The notes: a model not told the origin generated them from the sequence alone. DNA of 64,000 bases from Solirubrobacter deserti (GCF_003344625.1 NZ_QPKJ02000004.1:310001-374000); one strand, 5' to 3'. Shown: positions 49,820 to 57,988, counted from the first letter of the stretch. Made by a program: numbers and translations.

Positions 49820-50257
49820 GTGGCGACCATCTTCACCATCGGGTACGAGCGGCTGTTGCCGGCCGAGCTCGTCGCCGAGCTCGAGGCCGCGGACGTCAAA
49901 CGCGTGATCGACGTGCGCTTCCGGCCGCAGTCCCGGCGGCCCGGGATGTCCAAGACGCGGCTGTCCGAGCTGCTGGGCGCGCACGGAATCGCGTACGAGC
50001 ACCGGCGCGAGCTCGGCACGCCCGCGGACATGCGCTGGCTGTTCCACGCGGGGCGGACCGAGGAGGCGGCGTCCGCGTTTCTCACCCACATCGAGCAGAG
50101 CGCGCCGGACGCGCTCGACGGGCTCGCCACGGAGCTCGAGCACGCGCCGCCGACCGCGCTGCTGTGCCTGGAGGCCGACCCCGCGGGCTGCCACCGGCGC
50201 GTGTTGACCGAGGCGTTGCAGACGCGCGTCCCAGACCTCCAAGTAGTCGATCTCTAG
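49820..50257 (+). CDS. DUF488 domain protein
   Basis: A 145-residue DUF488 protein from GTG 49820: ATIFTIGYERLLPAELVAEL at the start, VIDVRFRPQSRRPGMSK with the conserved DVR, and LLCLEADPAGCHRRVLTEAL with a CHR motif near the end. The family is widespread and thought to act on nucleic acids or nucleotides, but its reaction is unknown. It is a single-gene unit, divergent from the transglycosylase gene and followed by a strong hairpin. Confidence 0.92.
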   Translation: MATIFTIGYERLLPAELVAELEAADVKRVIDVRFRPQSRRPGMSKTRLSELLGAHGIAYEHRRELGTPADMRWLFHAGRTEEAASAFLTHIEQSAPDALDGLATELEHAPPTALLCLEADPAGCHRRVLTEALQTRVPDLQVVDL

Positions 50258-50306
50258 ACCCTTGAGCGGTATGGACGACCTGAGCATGGCGTACGATCCG
50301 TCTCGG

Positions 50307-50340
50307 CGTGTGCCCCCGGAACTGCTGTCGGGGGCACACG
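50307..50340. terminator. Strong hairpin, probable terminator after the DUF488 gene
   Basis: Arms CGTGTGCCCCCG and its exact complement enclose a 10-base loop, followed by ATCCCCTTTC. It lies 50 bases after the DUF488 stop and 30 bases before the next start. Confidence 0.6.
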
Positions 50341-50370
50341 ATCCCCTTTCGTAGCTAGCGTCTAGCCCCA

Positions 50371-51813
50371 ATGCGCGGCCCGGCCTTGACCTCCGCGGCC
50401 CTGCGGGGGCTGCTCGACGCGACGCCCGCCGCGATCGGGTGCTTCGACGCGCAGCTGCGCGCGGTCTACGCGAACACCGCGTTCACGATGGCCACGGGCG
50501 TGCAGATGGGCCGGGTGATCGAGGACGCGGCGCTCGCGGCCGAGGTCCGCGCGATGGTCGAAGGGACGGGTGCGCCGCGGCGGGTGCGGATCGCGGCGCC
50601 GCACCGGATGCCCATCTCCGGCACGCTGTTCGCGCTCGGGGACGCGCTGATCGGGCTCGTGCTCGACGCCGGCGCCTATGAGGCGCTGGCCGTGCTCGCC
50701 GAGGAGCAGTCGGCGCTGCGGCGCGTCGCGACGCTGGTGGCGAGCGACCCCGAGCCCGAGGACATCTTCCGCGTCGTCGCCGAGGAGGCGGGCCGGCTGT
50801 TGCACGCGCGCAGCGCCGCGACCATCCGCTACGAGGGCGACTTCGCCGTGACCGTGGGCCGCTGGGCCGACGACGACCTGGGCGGGTTCGAGGTCGGCAC
50901 CGTCGTGCCGCTCACCGACAGCGACGGCGTGACCGCACTGGTCGCGCGCACGGGCGAGCCGGCGCGGGTCGAGGACTACCGGGGCGTGAAGGGCTACGCG
51001 GCGGAGATGATGGCCTCGGCCGGGTACCGGTCCGCGGTCGCCGCGCCGGTGGTCGTTCCGGGCGGGCGCATCTGGGGCGTCGTGCTCGTGGCCTCGGCGA
51101 ACGTGCTCGGCGAGGCGGCCGAGCACCGCCTGGCCGGCTTCGCGGAGCTCGTCGCGCTGGCGCTGGAGTCCGCCGAGGCCCGCGCCGAGCTCAAGGCCTC
51201 ACGCGTGCGGATCCTGGAAGCGGGCGTGACCGAACGCCGCCGGCTCGAACGCAACCTGCACGACGGCGCGCAGCAGCGGCTGGTCGCGCTCGCCGTGCAG
51301 CTGCGGGTGCTGGAGAAGCGGCTGGGCGAGCCCGACAAGGCGGTCGCGATGCTGCGCGCCGCGGCGCTCGAGCTCGAGCAGGCGCTGGCCGAGCTGCGCG
51401 AGCTCGCGCGCGGCCTGCACCCGGCGGTGCTCGCCGACCGCGGCCTCGCGCCCGCGCTGGAGACGCTCGCCTCGCGCTCCCCGCTGCCGGTCGCGCTCGA
51501 GGGCGTGCCGGAGGGCCGGCTGGCCGAGCCGCTGGAGGCCGCCGCGTACTTCGTCGTCGCCGAAAGCCTCACGAACGCCGTCAAGCACGCCGACGCCACC
51601 GAGCTGCGCGTGCGGATGGCGACCGAGGCGGGTGAGCTGCGCGTGGAGATCTCCGACGACGGCCGCGGCGGCGCCGACCCCGAGGCCGGCGGCGGCACGG
51701 GCCTGCGCGGGCTCGCCGACCGGGTCGAGGCGCTCGGCGGCCGGCTCACGCTCGAATCCACGCCCGGCGCGGGCACGACCGTGCGCGCCGCGCTTCCGCT
51801 CGGGCAGACGTAA
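50371..51813 (+). CDS. Orphan PAS-GAF sensor histidine kinase (HisKA_3 type)
   Basis: A 480-residue soluble kinase. Residues ~10-110 form a short PAS-like domain (LDATPAAIGCFDAQLRAVYANTAFTMATG), ~120-275 a GAF domain (EPEDIFRVVAEEAGRLLHARSAATIRYEG), then RRRLERNLHDGAQQRLVAL with the phospho-His and an ATPase domain with ESLTNAVKHADA, DDGRGGA and GLRGLADRVEALGG. No response regulator gene adjoins it, so its partner is elsewhere. TAGCGT lies 9 bases before the ATG. Confidence 0.92.
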   Translation: MRGPALTSAALRGLLDATPAAIGCFDAQLRAVYANTAFTMATGVQMGRVIEDAALAAEVRAMVEGTGAPRRVRIAAPHRMPISGTLFALGDALIGLVLDAGAYEALAVLAEEQSALRRVATLVASDPEPEDIFRVVAEEAGRLLHARSAATIRYEGDFAVTVGRWADDDLGGFEVGTVVPLTDSDGVTALVARTGEPARVEDYRGVKGYAAEMMASAGYRSAVAAPVVVPGGRIWGVVLVASANVLGEAAEHRLAGFAELVALALESAEARAELKASRVRILEAGVTERRRLERNLHDGAQQRLVALAVQLRVLEKRLGEPDKAVAMLRAAALELEQALAELRELARGLHPAVLADRGLAPALETLASRSPLPVALEGVPEGRLAEPLEAAAYFVVAESLTNAVKHADATELRVRMATEAGELRVEISDDGRGGADPEAGGGTGLRGLADRVEALGGRLTLESTPGAGTTVRAALPLGQT

Positions 51814-51973
51814 CGGTTCGGCCGGTGCCGGACACAAGCCTGGATGTGACCGACTTGGAACCCCACCGGCGCCCGGCATCCGCGGGTGCGCGCCGCGAGC
51901 GGCGGTGCCCGGCGCCCGCCAGTGATCGCGGCAGGCGGCGGCGCCCCGCGCCCTCGCCGATCGCGAGGCGGAC

Positions 51974-52489
51974 GTGACCGACTTCGACGCCCTCTACGCC
52001 GCGCACCGCGACGACGTGTGGCGCTACTTCAAGCGCCGCTCGCCGGCCGACCACGAGGATCTCGTCACGGAGGTCTTCCTCGTCGCGTGGCGGCGCGCCG
52101 GCGAGGTGCCGCACGAGCCGCTGCCGTGGCTGTACGGCGTCGCCCGCCGGGTGCTGGCCAACCACCGGCGGGCGGGAGATCGCCGGGACGCGCTGGCCGA
52201 GCGCGCCGCCGCCCACGCCGCGCCCGCCGCGCCGGATCTCGCGGAGGCCGTCGGCCTGCGCACCGACCTCGCCCGCGCGCTCGCCGAGCTCAGCGACCAG
52301 GACCGCGAGCTCGTCCTGCTCGTCGCGTGGGAAGGCCTCACGCTCGCCGAGGCGGCCGCCGCGCTCGGCTGCCGCCGCGGCACCGCGGCCGTGCGCCTGC
52401 ACCGCGCGCGCCGGCGCCTGCACACCGCCCTGCACGACGACGAGAGCGGCCCCGCGCTCGCGTCCATGACCGCCTTGGAGGAACGATGA
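51974..52489 (+). CDS. RNA polymerase sigma-70 factor, ECF type
   Basis: A 171-residue ECF sigma factor from GTG 51974. Region 2 reads FDALYAAHRDDVWRYFKRRSP, EDLVTEVFLVAWRRAGEVP and PLPWLYGVARRVLANHRR; region 4 reads ELSDQDRELVLLVAWEGLTLAEAAAALGCRRGTAAVRLHRARRRL. Its stop overlaps the ATG of the next gene by 4 bp, and that gene encodes a membrane protein likely to act as its partner. The 160 bp upstream hold no clear promoter that I can name. Confidence 0.93.
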   Translation: MTDFDALYAAHRDDVWRYFKRRSPADHEDLVTEVFLVAWRRAGEVPHEPLPWLYGVARRVLANHRRAGDRRDALAERAAAHAAPAAPDLAEAVGLRTDLARALAELSDQDRELVLLVAWEGLTLAEAAAALGCRRGTAAVRLHRARRRLHTALHDDESGPALASMTALEER

Positions 52490-53457
52490 TCGACGAGATC
52501 GCCCAGGCCGACCCGGCCCGTGACGCCGCGCCGACCGCGGCCGAGGGCGCACGCATGGACATCCGGCTGCACGGGTTGCTGGCGGAGGAGACGCGCCCGG
52601 CGGCGGCGCCCCGGAAGCGGCCGCGCCGCGCGCTCGTGCTCGTGCCCGTCGCGCTGGCCACCACCGCCGTCACGCTCGGCGTCGCGCTGCCCGGCGGGAA
52701 GACGCCCGCGATCATCCAGCCCGCCCCCGCCAGCGCGGCGACCGTGCTTTCCGACCTGCAGGGCAAGGTCGCCGGCGCCGCCGGGGAAAGCGGGCGGTAC
52801 GCGTATCTCAAGCAGATCTCCTACACCTCGCACATGGGGCAGGACTACGTCGCCGTGATCCCGCACGAGTCCGAGCAGTGGATCGACGCCAACGGGGACG
52901 GCGTGGGGAAGGAGCTCGTCCACGACGACCAGGCCACGTTCCCCACGCCCGCGGACAAGCTGGCGTGGAAGGGGAAGCCCAGGCCGCCGTACAACGAGGA
53001 GCCGTACGCGCTCGACAACGTCGAGGTCATCGGGCTCAGCATGAAGGAGATCAAGGCGCTGCCGACCGACCCGGTCCAGCTGCGCACGCTCCTGGAGAAC
53101 CGCGACAACGTGATCGTCACGGCCTACGCGGGCGCTCTGCTGTCGTTCGCCGGCACGCCGCAGGAGGTCAAAGTCGCGCTCTACGGCGTGCTCAGGAGCC
53201 TGCCGGGCGCGGAGCTGATCCCCAAGGCCACCGACCCGCTCAAGCGGACGGGCGTCGGCATCCAGTTCGACGACGAGGCGTGGCGGACGCTGTTCCTGTT
53301 CGACCCGGACACGGGCGAGCTGCTCGGCACCAAGTCGATCGGCAAGAAGGAGGTCCCGGGCCGCACGATCGAGGACTGGACGCTGACCGTCGAGTCCGGC
53401 CGGACGGACACCGCGCCGGAAGCCAAGCCGGTCACGCCGCAGACGACCGCGCGCTGA
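52486..53457 (+). CDS. CU044_5270-like membrane protein, probable partner of the ECF sigma factor
   Basis: A 323-residue protein. A ~50-residue cytoplasmic part is followed by one membrane helix (ALVLVPVALATTAVTLGVAL) and a large outer domain with ASAATVLSDLQGKVAG, YAYLKQISYTS and ELIPKATDPLKRTGVGIQF, the pattern of the CU044_5270 family that follows ECF sigma genes in actinobacteria. It probably anchors signal sensing or anti-sigma control, though the usual zinc anti-sigma motif is absent. Its start overlaps the sigma gene stop by 4 bp. Confidence 0.85.
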   Translation: MIDEIAQADPARDAAPTAAEGARMDIRLHGLLAEETRPAAAPRKRPRRALVLVPVALATTAVTLGVALPGGKTPAIIQPAPASAATVLSDLQGKVAGAAGESGRYAYLKQISYTSHMGQDYVAVIPHESEQWIDANGDGVGKELVHDDQATFPTPADKLAWKGKPRPPYNEEPYALDNVEVIGLSMKEIKALPTDPVQLRTLLENRDNVIVTAYAGALLSFAGTPQEVKVALYGVLRSLPGAELIPKATDPLKRTGVGIQFDDEAWRTLFLFDPDTGELLGTKSIGKKEVPGRTIEDWTLTVESGRTDTAPEAKPVTPQTTAR

Positions 53458-53702
53458 CAAGACGGGTTGCGCGATTGACGCATCTGCGCGAAGGTTGCGG
53501 GCAGGCAATGGAAGATCCGCCGGACCCGTTAGGGCAATACCCCGGCGGCGAGCTTCTGCTCGTCACACCACGGCTCTGAAGCCTGGTGGCCGCTGAGCGG
53601 CCCCCGCTGAGATCGGAGGCAGCCCGGACAGTGACAGGGTCCGGGCGCCCCAATCACGAGGTCGGGACATCCCCGCCGCCCCACCCCGATCATCCGACCT
53701 CG
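53458..53702. other. Hairpin-rich convergent intergenic region
   Basis: These 245 bases lie between two converging genes and hold no convincing gene. Three inverted repeats are seen: GGCCGCT around a single base at 53588-53602, GCCCGGAC at 53622-53646, and CGAGGTCGG at 53657-53665 paired with 53694-53702, which directly abuts the stop of the lipoprotein gene. They may be terminators for both directions; a small RNA cannot be excluded. Confidence 0.4.
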
Positions 53703-54638
53703 CTACCCCGCGCTGCGGAGCGTGAAGTCGAACGCCTGCCCCACGTCCGGACGTTCCTCGACGAGACCGATCTCGGCGTCGAAGTCCGCCCATTGCTCGA
53801 GCACGTCGCGGTCGAGCTTCAGGTCGTCGGCGAACAGCGGCAGCACGGCGTCCAGCTGCGCCCGCACGAGCGCGGTGTCGTCGGTCTCGGCCGCCTCCGC
53901 GATCACCTCCACCGCCTTGTCCGGGCGCGCACGCGCCTCGTCGATACCGGCATCGATCGCGTGCAGCGCGCTCGTGAGGCGCTCACGTTCCTTCGCCAGC
54001 GTCGCGCGCGAGGTGATGAACACGACCTCCGGATACGGCGGCGCGCCGTAGTCCTCGACGCGGAACTCGTTCGCGTCCAGCCCGCGCTGCTTGAGCGCGA
54101 CGCCCTCCGCGTTCCAGAACACCGGCACGGCGTCGACGCGCTTGGTCAGCAGCCGCGAGACCGCGTTGAACCCGATCGTGACCTGCTCGACCTTCGACGG
54201 GTCGCCGCCGTCGTGGGAGACGATCGCGTTCAAGAAGGCCGGGTCCGAGGGCAGCCCGGACACGCCGACCGTGCGTCCCTCGAGGTCCCGCGGGCGCGCG
54301 ATGGACGGCTGCGCGACCAGCGCCGCCAGCGGCTTGCCGACGAGCGCGCCGACGGCGACGACGTCGGTCCCCGCCGCGCGCGCGATCGCGAGGTCGTGGA
54401 TGTCCAGCACGCCGAGCTCGACCTTCCCGCTCGAAACGAGCTTGAGCCCGTCCGGCCCGGAGCCGGGCGTCTGGATGCGCACCGCGTCACCCGCCAGGTA
54501 GATCGGCGCGTGCACGGGGTTCGGGACGAAGTCGAGCGCAACCGTGACCGGGCGCGAGGACGGCGGGGTGGCGGGCTCGTCTTCGCCGCCGCATCCGGCG
54601 ACCGCGAGGAGCGTCAGAAGTACGACCAGGCGACGCAT
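53703..54638 (-). CDS. Orphan substrate-binding lipoprotein (NMT1/THI5-like)
   Basis: A 311-residue protein from ATG 54638. LVVLLTLLAVAGCGG is a lipoprotein signal with the lipobox VAGC. The mature part matches NMT1/ThiY-type binding proteins: VTVALDFVPNPVHAPIYLA, GKVELGVLDIHDLAIARAAG, VGVSGLPSDPAF and VDAVPVFWNAEGVAL. Relatives bind thiamine precursors, aromatic or sulfonate compounds for ABC import. No permease or ATPase gene is next to it. It is divergent from the queuosine salvage gene with 28 bp between starts and overlapping -10 elements, so the two may respond to the same condition. Confidence 0.87.
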   Translation of the reverse strand: MRRLVVLLTLLAVAGCGGEDEPATPPSSRPVTVALDFVPNPVHAPIYLAGDAVRIQTPGSGPDGLKLVSSGKVELGVLDIHDLAIARAAGTDVVAVGALVGKPLAALVAQPSIARPRDLEGRTVGVSGLPSDPAFLNAIVSHDGGDPSKVEQVTIGFNAVSRLLTKRVDAVPVFWNAEGVALKQRGLDANEFRVEDYGAPPYPEVVFITSRATLAKERERLTSALHAIDAGIDEARARPDKAVEVIAEAAETDDTALVRAQLDAVLPLFADDLKLDRDVLEQWADFDAEIGLVEERPDVGQAFDFTLRSAG

Positions 54639-54652
54639 GCGGTCCAAGACCG

Positions 54653-54658
54653 TAGCCT
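54653..54658 (+). promoter_or_regulatory. -10 element of the queuosine salvage gene, overlapping the opposite promoter
   Basis: TAGCCT ends 8 bases before GTG 54667. On the other strand TACGGT (54649-54654) precedes the lipoprotein ATG by 10 bases. The two hexamers share two bases, so polymerase binding at one should exclude the other. Confidence 0.45.
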
Positions 54659-54666
54659 GTCGCGCT

Positions 54667-55494
54667 GTGCTCGCCGACGAGGTCCGCCGCCACTGCGCCC
54701 AGATCGCGACCTCCGCGCGCCACGTGAGGATCGACCTCGACGCGCCGGTCGAGCTGGACGGGATCGCCGGCCTGGACCCCGAGCTGCATTTCCTCGAAGG
54801 CCGCCCGGAGGACGTGACCCGCTACGTCCTGATCCTCGACGCGATCAACTTCGGGTCCGGCTTCTTCGGAGAGCTGTCGACCACCACCGACGCGATCACG
54901 GAGCGCCTCACCGCCCACGCCCGCGCGCACGGTCCCTGGACGGCGGAGCAGCTGCACGCGCTCGACGCTCCGACCGTCGCCGCCACGCTCGCCCTCGAGC
55001 CCAGCCACCAGCTGACGCATCTGTACGCCGAGGCGCTCAACCAGCTCGGGGCCTGGCTTCCGGACCACCCGATCCCCGCCACCGCCGACGGGCTCGCCCG
55101 CGCTCTCACCGCGATGCCGTTCTTCGCCGACCACGGCTTCTACAAGCGCGCGCAGATCGCCGCCAACGACCTCCAGCTCGCTGGCGTCGTGGACTTCCCG
55201 GACGTCGACGCGCTGACGATCTTCGCCGACAACCTCGTCCCGCACGTGCTGCGCGTCGACGGCGTGCTGATCTACGACGACGCGCTCGCCCACGCCGTCG
55301 ACCACCAGCTCGAGCTGCCCGCCGGCAGCGAGTATGAGCGCGAGCTGCGGGCGTGCGCCGTGCACGCCTGCGAGCAGCTCGCGCAGCGGGCGGGCGTCCC
55401 CCCGCGCACGCTCGACAACTGGCTCTGGAACCGCGGCCAGAATCCGCCCTACAGCGAGGGTTTCGCACATATCACGAAGACGGTGTTCTATTGA
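54667..55494 (+). CDS. Queuosine salvage protein (Qng1/DUF2419 family)
   Basis: A 275-residue protein from GTG 54667. The family pattern is visible: YVLILDAINFGSGFFGE, PFFADHGFYKRAQIAANDL, LTIFADNLVPHVLRVDGVLIYD with its acidic pair, and YERELRACAVHACEQLAQRAG. Qng1 proteins hydrolyse queuosine 5'-phosphate to free queuine so it can be reused for tRNA. A QueA-like gene lies about 0.8 kb downstream. No tRNA-guanine transglycosylase gene is in the window. It diverges from an orphan binding lipoprotein that might deliver a related compound; this is inference. Confidence 0.88.
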   Translation: MLADEVRRHCAQIATSARHVRIDLDAPVELDGIAGLDPELHFLEGRPEDVTRYVLILDAINFGSGFFGELSTTTDAITERLTAHARAHGPWTAEQLHALDAPTVAATLALEPSHQLTHLYAEALNQLGAWLPDHPIPATADGLARALTAMPFFADHGFYKRAQIAANDLQLAGVVDFPDVDALTIFADNLVPHVLRVDGVLIYDDALAHAVDHQLELPAGSEYERELRACAVHACEQLAQRAGVPPRTLDNWLWNRGQNPPYSEGFAHITKTVFY

Positions 55495-55566
55495 GGGACG
55501 TCACGGTCGCCTGTATGACCGCGTTCACGTGGCGCAAAGGTTTCGAGCCGTAGGGTCGCGGAGGTT

Positions 55567-56292
55567 ATGCGGTTCACGGGGGACCTTTGGCGGCGGGCGC
55601 GCGAAGGTGACGGACACGCGCGCGCACGTTTGATCGAGATGCACATGCCGCTCGCGCGCTCGCTCGCGGTCCAGTACCGCCACGCGCGCGAACCGCTCGA
55701 CGACCTGTGCCAGGTGGCCAACCTCGGCCTCGTCAAGGCCGTCGACCGCTACGACCCGGCCCGGGGCATCGCGTTCACCTCATTCGCCGTTCCCACCATC
55801 CTCGGCGAGCTCAAGCGCCACTTCCGCGACCGCACGTGGACGATCCACGTCTCACGCGGGACACAGGAGGCGATCGCGCGCGTGGAGAAGGTCAGCGAGG
55901 AGATGCGCGCGCAGCTCGGGCGCTACCCGAGCGTCGGCGAGGTCGCGGACGCGACGGGGATGAGCGTCGAGGAGGTGACCGAGGCCCGGCTGGCCGAGGG
56001 CGCCTCGCGGCTCGCGAGCCTCGACGCCCCGGTCGCGACCCGCGACGAGGCCGCCGACGGCGGGCTCGCCGACCTGCTCGGCCGCGACGACGAGGGCCTG
56101 CACCGCGTCGAGGACGCCGTCTGGATCGAGCAGCTCGCCGGCAGCCTCACGCCGCGCCAGCGCGAGGTGCTGCGGCTGCGCTTCGTCGAGGACCTCGTGC
56201 AGCGCGAGATCGCCGAGCGCGTCGGGCTCTCGCAGATGCACGTGTCGCGGATCCTGCGCGACACCCTGGCGCAGCTCGCCGACGCGGCCTAG
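55567..56292 (+). CDS. RNA polymerase sigma factor, SigB/SigF type
   Basis: A 241-residue sigma-70 factor of group 3. Region 2 has LARSLAVQYRHAREPLDDLCQVANLGLVKAVDRYDPARGIAFTSFAVPTILGELKRHFRD, region 3 includes VGEVADATGMSVEEV, and region 4 ends QREIAERVGLSQMHVSRILRDTL. Such factors drive general stress or developmental genes. The ATG at 55567 has GGAGG just upstream. No anti-sigma or anti-anti-sigma gene is adjacent, which is unusual for this class. It overlaps the convergent QueA-like gene by 4 bp. Confidence 0.93.
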   Translation: MRFTGDLWRRAREGDGHARARLIEMHMPLARSLAVQYRHAREPLDDLCQVANLGLVKAVDRYDPARGIAFTSFAVPTILGELKRHFRDRTWTIHVSRGTQEAIARVEKVSEEMRAQLGRYPSVGEVADATGMSVEEVTEARLAEGASRLASLDAPVATRDEAADGGLADLLGRDDEGLHRVEDAVWIEQLAGSLTPRQREVLRLRFVEDLVQREIAERVGLSQMHVSRILRDTLAQLADAA

Positions 56293-57233
56293 CGGCGCAG
56301 GATCAGGTGTGAGTCGCCGAACTCGTGGCGGCGGTAGCCCGCGCCCGCGGCGTAGGCGCGGCGCAGCACGTCCGCGCCGGCGATCGCCTCGAGCATCAGC
56401 AGGTGCGATGCGTCGGGATCGTGCCAGCCGGTGAGCAGGCCGTCGACGACGCGCACGCGGTGCTCGGGCGTGATCGTGAGGCTCGTCCAGCCTTCGCCCG
56501 GATGGACGCGGCCGTCCTCGTCCGCCACCGTCTCCAACGCGCGCACGACCGTCGTCCCGACCGCGATCACGCGGCCACGGCGCTCGTTGATCCGGCGCGC
56601 CGTGTGCGCGGAGACGCGGTAGCGCTCCGGGTAGGGCCGCTCGCCGCGCTCCTGCGAGGAGACGCCCGTGTGGAGCGTGATGCGCTGCACGCTCACGCCG
56701 GCCGCGCGCAGCGCGCGCAGCGTGTCCTTGGTGAACGGGCGCGCCGCGCTCGGCATCTCGGCGCTGCCGGGCTCGGTGGCGAAGATCGTCTGGTAGTCGC
56801 TGAGCGGGCGTGCGGAGGTGTCGTGCGCGTAGCGAATCGGGGCGCCGTGGCGGTGCAGGTACTCCAGCAGCGGCTCCGGCAGCTCCAGCCGCGCGACCCA
56901 CAGCCGGCCGGGGCTGAGGTAGGGCGCGAGCAGCGTGGCCCGGCCGCCGGCGGGGAGCGTGAGCGTCTCCGCGCGGGCCGTCGCGCGCTGCCCGTGCCGG
57001 CGGACCTCGACCACGTAGCCGTCCGGGTGCGGAGTGGAGAGGTGGAGCGCGACGGCCGTGCCGTCGGGCCTGCGCGCGGGCAACGCCGCCGGGATCGTCG
57101 CCGACGCGTTGACGATCAGCAGGTCACCCGCGCGCAAGTGGGTGGGGAGGGAGTCGAAGTCGGTGTGGATCAGGCGCTCGCCCTGGCTGACCAGGAGCCG
57201 CGTGTGGTCGGGCGCCACGGCGAGCGCGGTCAT
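56289..57233 (-). CDS. queA: S-adenosylmethionine:tRNA ribosyltransferase-isomerase (QueA-like)
   Basis: A 314-residue QueA-family protein. DLLIVNASATIPAALPARRPDG near the N-terminus, PFTKDTLRALRAAGVSVQRITLHTG, RVIAVGTTVVRALE and ASHLLMLEAIAGADVL match the family. QueA moves the ribosyl of SAM onto preQ1 in tRNA to make epoxyqueuosine. The usual N-terminal ~15-25 residues are missing because the ATG overlaps the stop of the SDR gene by 4 bp; actinobacterial members are often short and may have another substrate. The Qng1 gene nearby supports a queuosine link, but the rest of the pathway is not seen. Confidence 0.85.
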   Translation of the reverse strand: MTALAVAPDHTRLLVSQGERLIHTDFDSLPTHLRAGDLLIVNASATIPAALPARRPDGTAVALHLSTPHPDGYVVEVRRHGQRATARAETLTLPAGGRATLLAPYLSPGRLWVARLELPEPLLEYLHRHGAPIRYAHDTSARPLSDYQTIFATEPGSAEMPSAARPFTKDTLRALRAAGVSVQRITLHTGVSSQERGERPYPERYRVSAHTARRINERRGRVIAVGTTVVRALETVADEDGRVHPGEGWTSLTITPEHRVRVVDGLLTGWHDPDASHLLMLEAIAGADVLRRAYAAGAGYRRHEFGDSHLILRR

Positions 57234-57895
57234 GTGAGAGCTCCGAGCTCGGACGTCCGGTAGCGACCGGAGCGCAGGTCGCCCTCGATCAGCGCGAGGA
57301 TGCCCGGGACGCTCGCCTCGGGCGGCGGGCGGTCGGAGATGTCCTCCCCCGGGAACGCCTCCTGGTGCAGGCGGGTGTTCATGTCGCCGGGATCGACCGA
57401 GTAGATGCGCAGGTCGTGGTGCTCGATCGCGAGCACGGCGGTCAGGTGGTCGAGCGCGGCCTTCGCCGAGCCGTACCCGCCCCAGCCCTCGTACGGCTCC
57501 TCGGCCGCGTCGGACGTGATGTTCACGATGCGCGGGCGGTGCGGGAGCGCGAGCTGAATCAGCGCCAGCGGCGCGAGGACGTTGACGGCGTACACCTGCT
57601 CGAACGCGTCGAGCGGATAGCCGGCGAGCTTGGGCTGCGGGCTCGGGCCGAGGATCGACGCGTTGTTGACCAGCAGCTGCAGGTCGTCGCCCGCGGCGGC
57701 GATCAGCGCCGCGCGGTGCTCAGGATCCGTGACGTCGCCGGGGATGGCGATCGCGTCTTCCAGTTCGGCTGCGACCTCGTCCAGCGGACCGGAGACGCGC
57801 GCGTCGATGACGAGCCGCCACCCTCGGTCGGCGAGGGCGCGGGCCAGCGCGAGCCCCAGGCCGCGGGAGGCGCCGGTGACGATGGCGGTGGGCAT
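57230..57895 (-). CDS. Short-chain dehydrogenase/reductase (SDR)
   Basis: A 221-residue classical SDR. TGASRGLGLALA binds NAD(P), LLVNNASILG is the NNAG-type motif, VNITSDAAEE holds the catalytic Ser and YGSAKAA the Tyr and Lys. The substrate is unknown. It starts at ATG 57895 with TAGCTT 7 bases upstream on its strand, so it is probably leaderless. Its stop overlaps the QueA-like ATG, so the two genes share a transcript, which is an uncommon pairing. Confidence 0.92.
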   Translation of the reverse strand: MPTAIVTGASRGLGLALARALADRGWRLVIDARVSGPLDEVAAELEDAIAIPGDVTDPEHRAALIAAAGDDLQLLVNNASILGPSPQPKLAGYPLDAFEQVYAVNVLAPLALIQLALPHRPRIVNITSDAAEEPYEGWGGYGSAKAALDHLTAVLAIEHHDLRIYSVDPGDMNTRLHQEAFPGEDISDRPPPEASVPGILALIEGDLRSGRYRTSELGALT

Positions 57896-57902
57896 GCCGA
57901 CG

Positions 57903-57908
57903 AAGCTA
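57903..57908 (-). promoter_or_regulatory. -10 element of the SDR-QueA operon, probably leaderless
   Basis: The minus strand reads TAGCTT, ending 7 bases before the ATG at 57895. Confidence 0.45.
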
Positions 57909-57951
57909 CGCCCGGCCCTGCCCGCCCACCATCGGGAATTGGGCCTAGGAC

Positions 57952-57988
57952 CGTTTCCTAAAGAGGGACAGTCCCTCTTTAGGAAACG
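57952..57988. repeat. Palindromic repeat copy 3, at the end of a response regulator gene
   Basis: A 37-bp perfect palindrome with 18-bp arms (CGTTTCCTAAAGAGGGAC) around a single A. Its core equals the two copies in the MocR gene. It contains the stop codon of the leftward response regulator and its last codons, and lies 45 bp upstream of the SDR promoter region, where it could act as a terminator. Confidence 0.85.

Noticed and set aside
51846..51977. A 43-codon GTG frame whose stop overlaps the ECF sigma start by 4 bp
   Set aside because: The overlap looks like a leader peptide, but the product is mostly Arg and Pro with no conserved pattern, so it is more likely chance.
53508..53579. A 23-codon ATG frame in the hairpin-rich intergenic region
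   Set aside because: No clear ribosome binding site, no neighbouring maturation genes and chance frames of this length are common.
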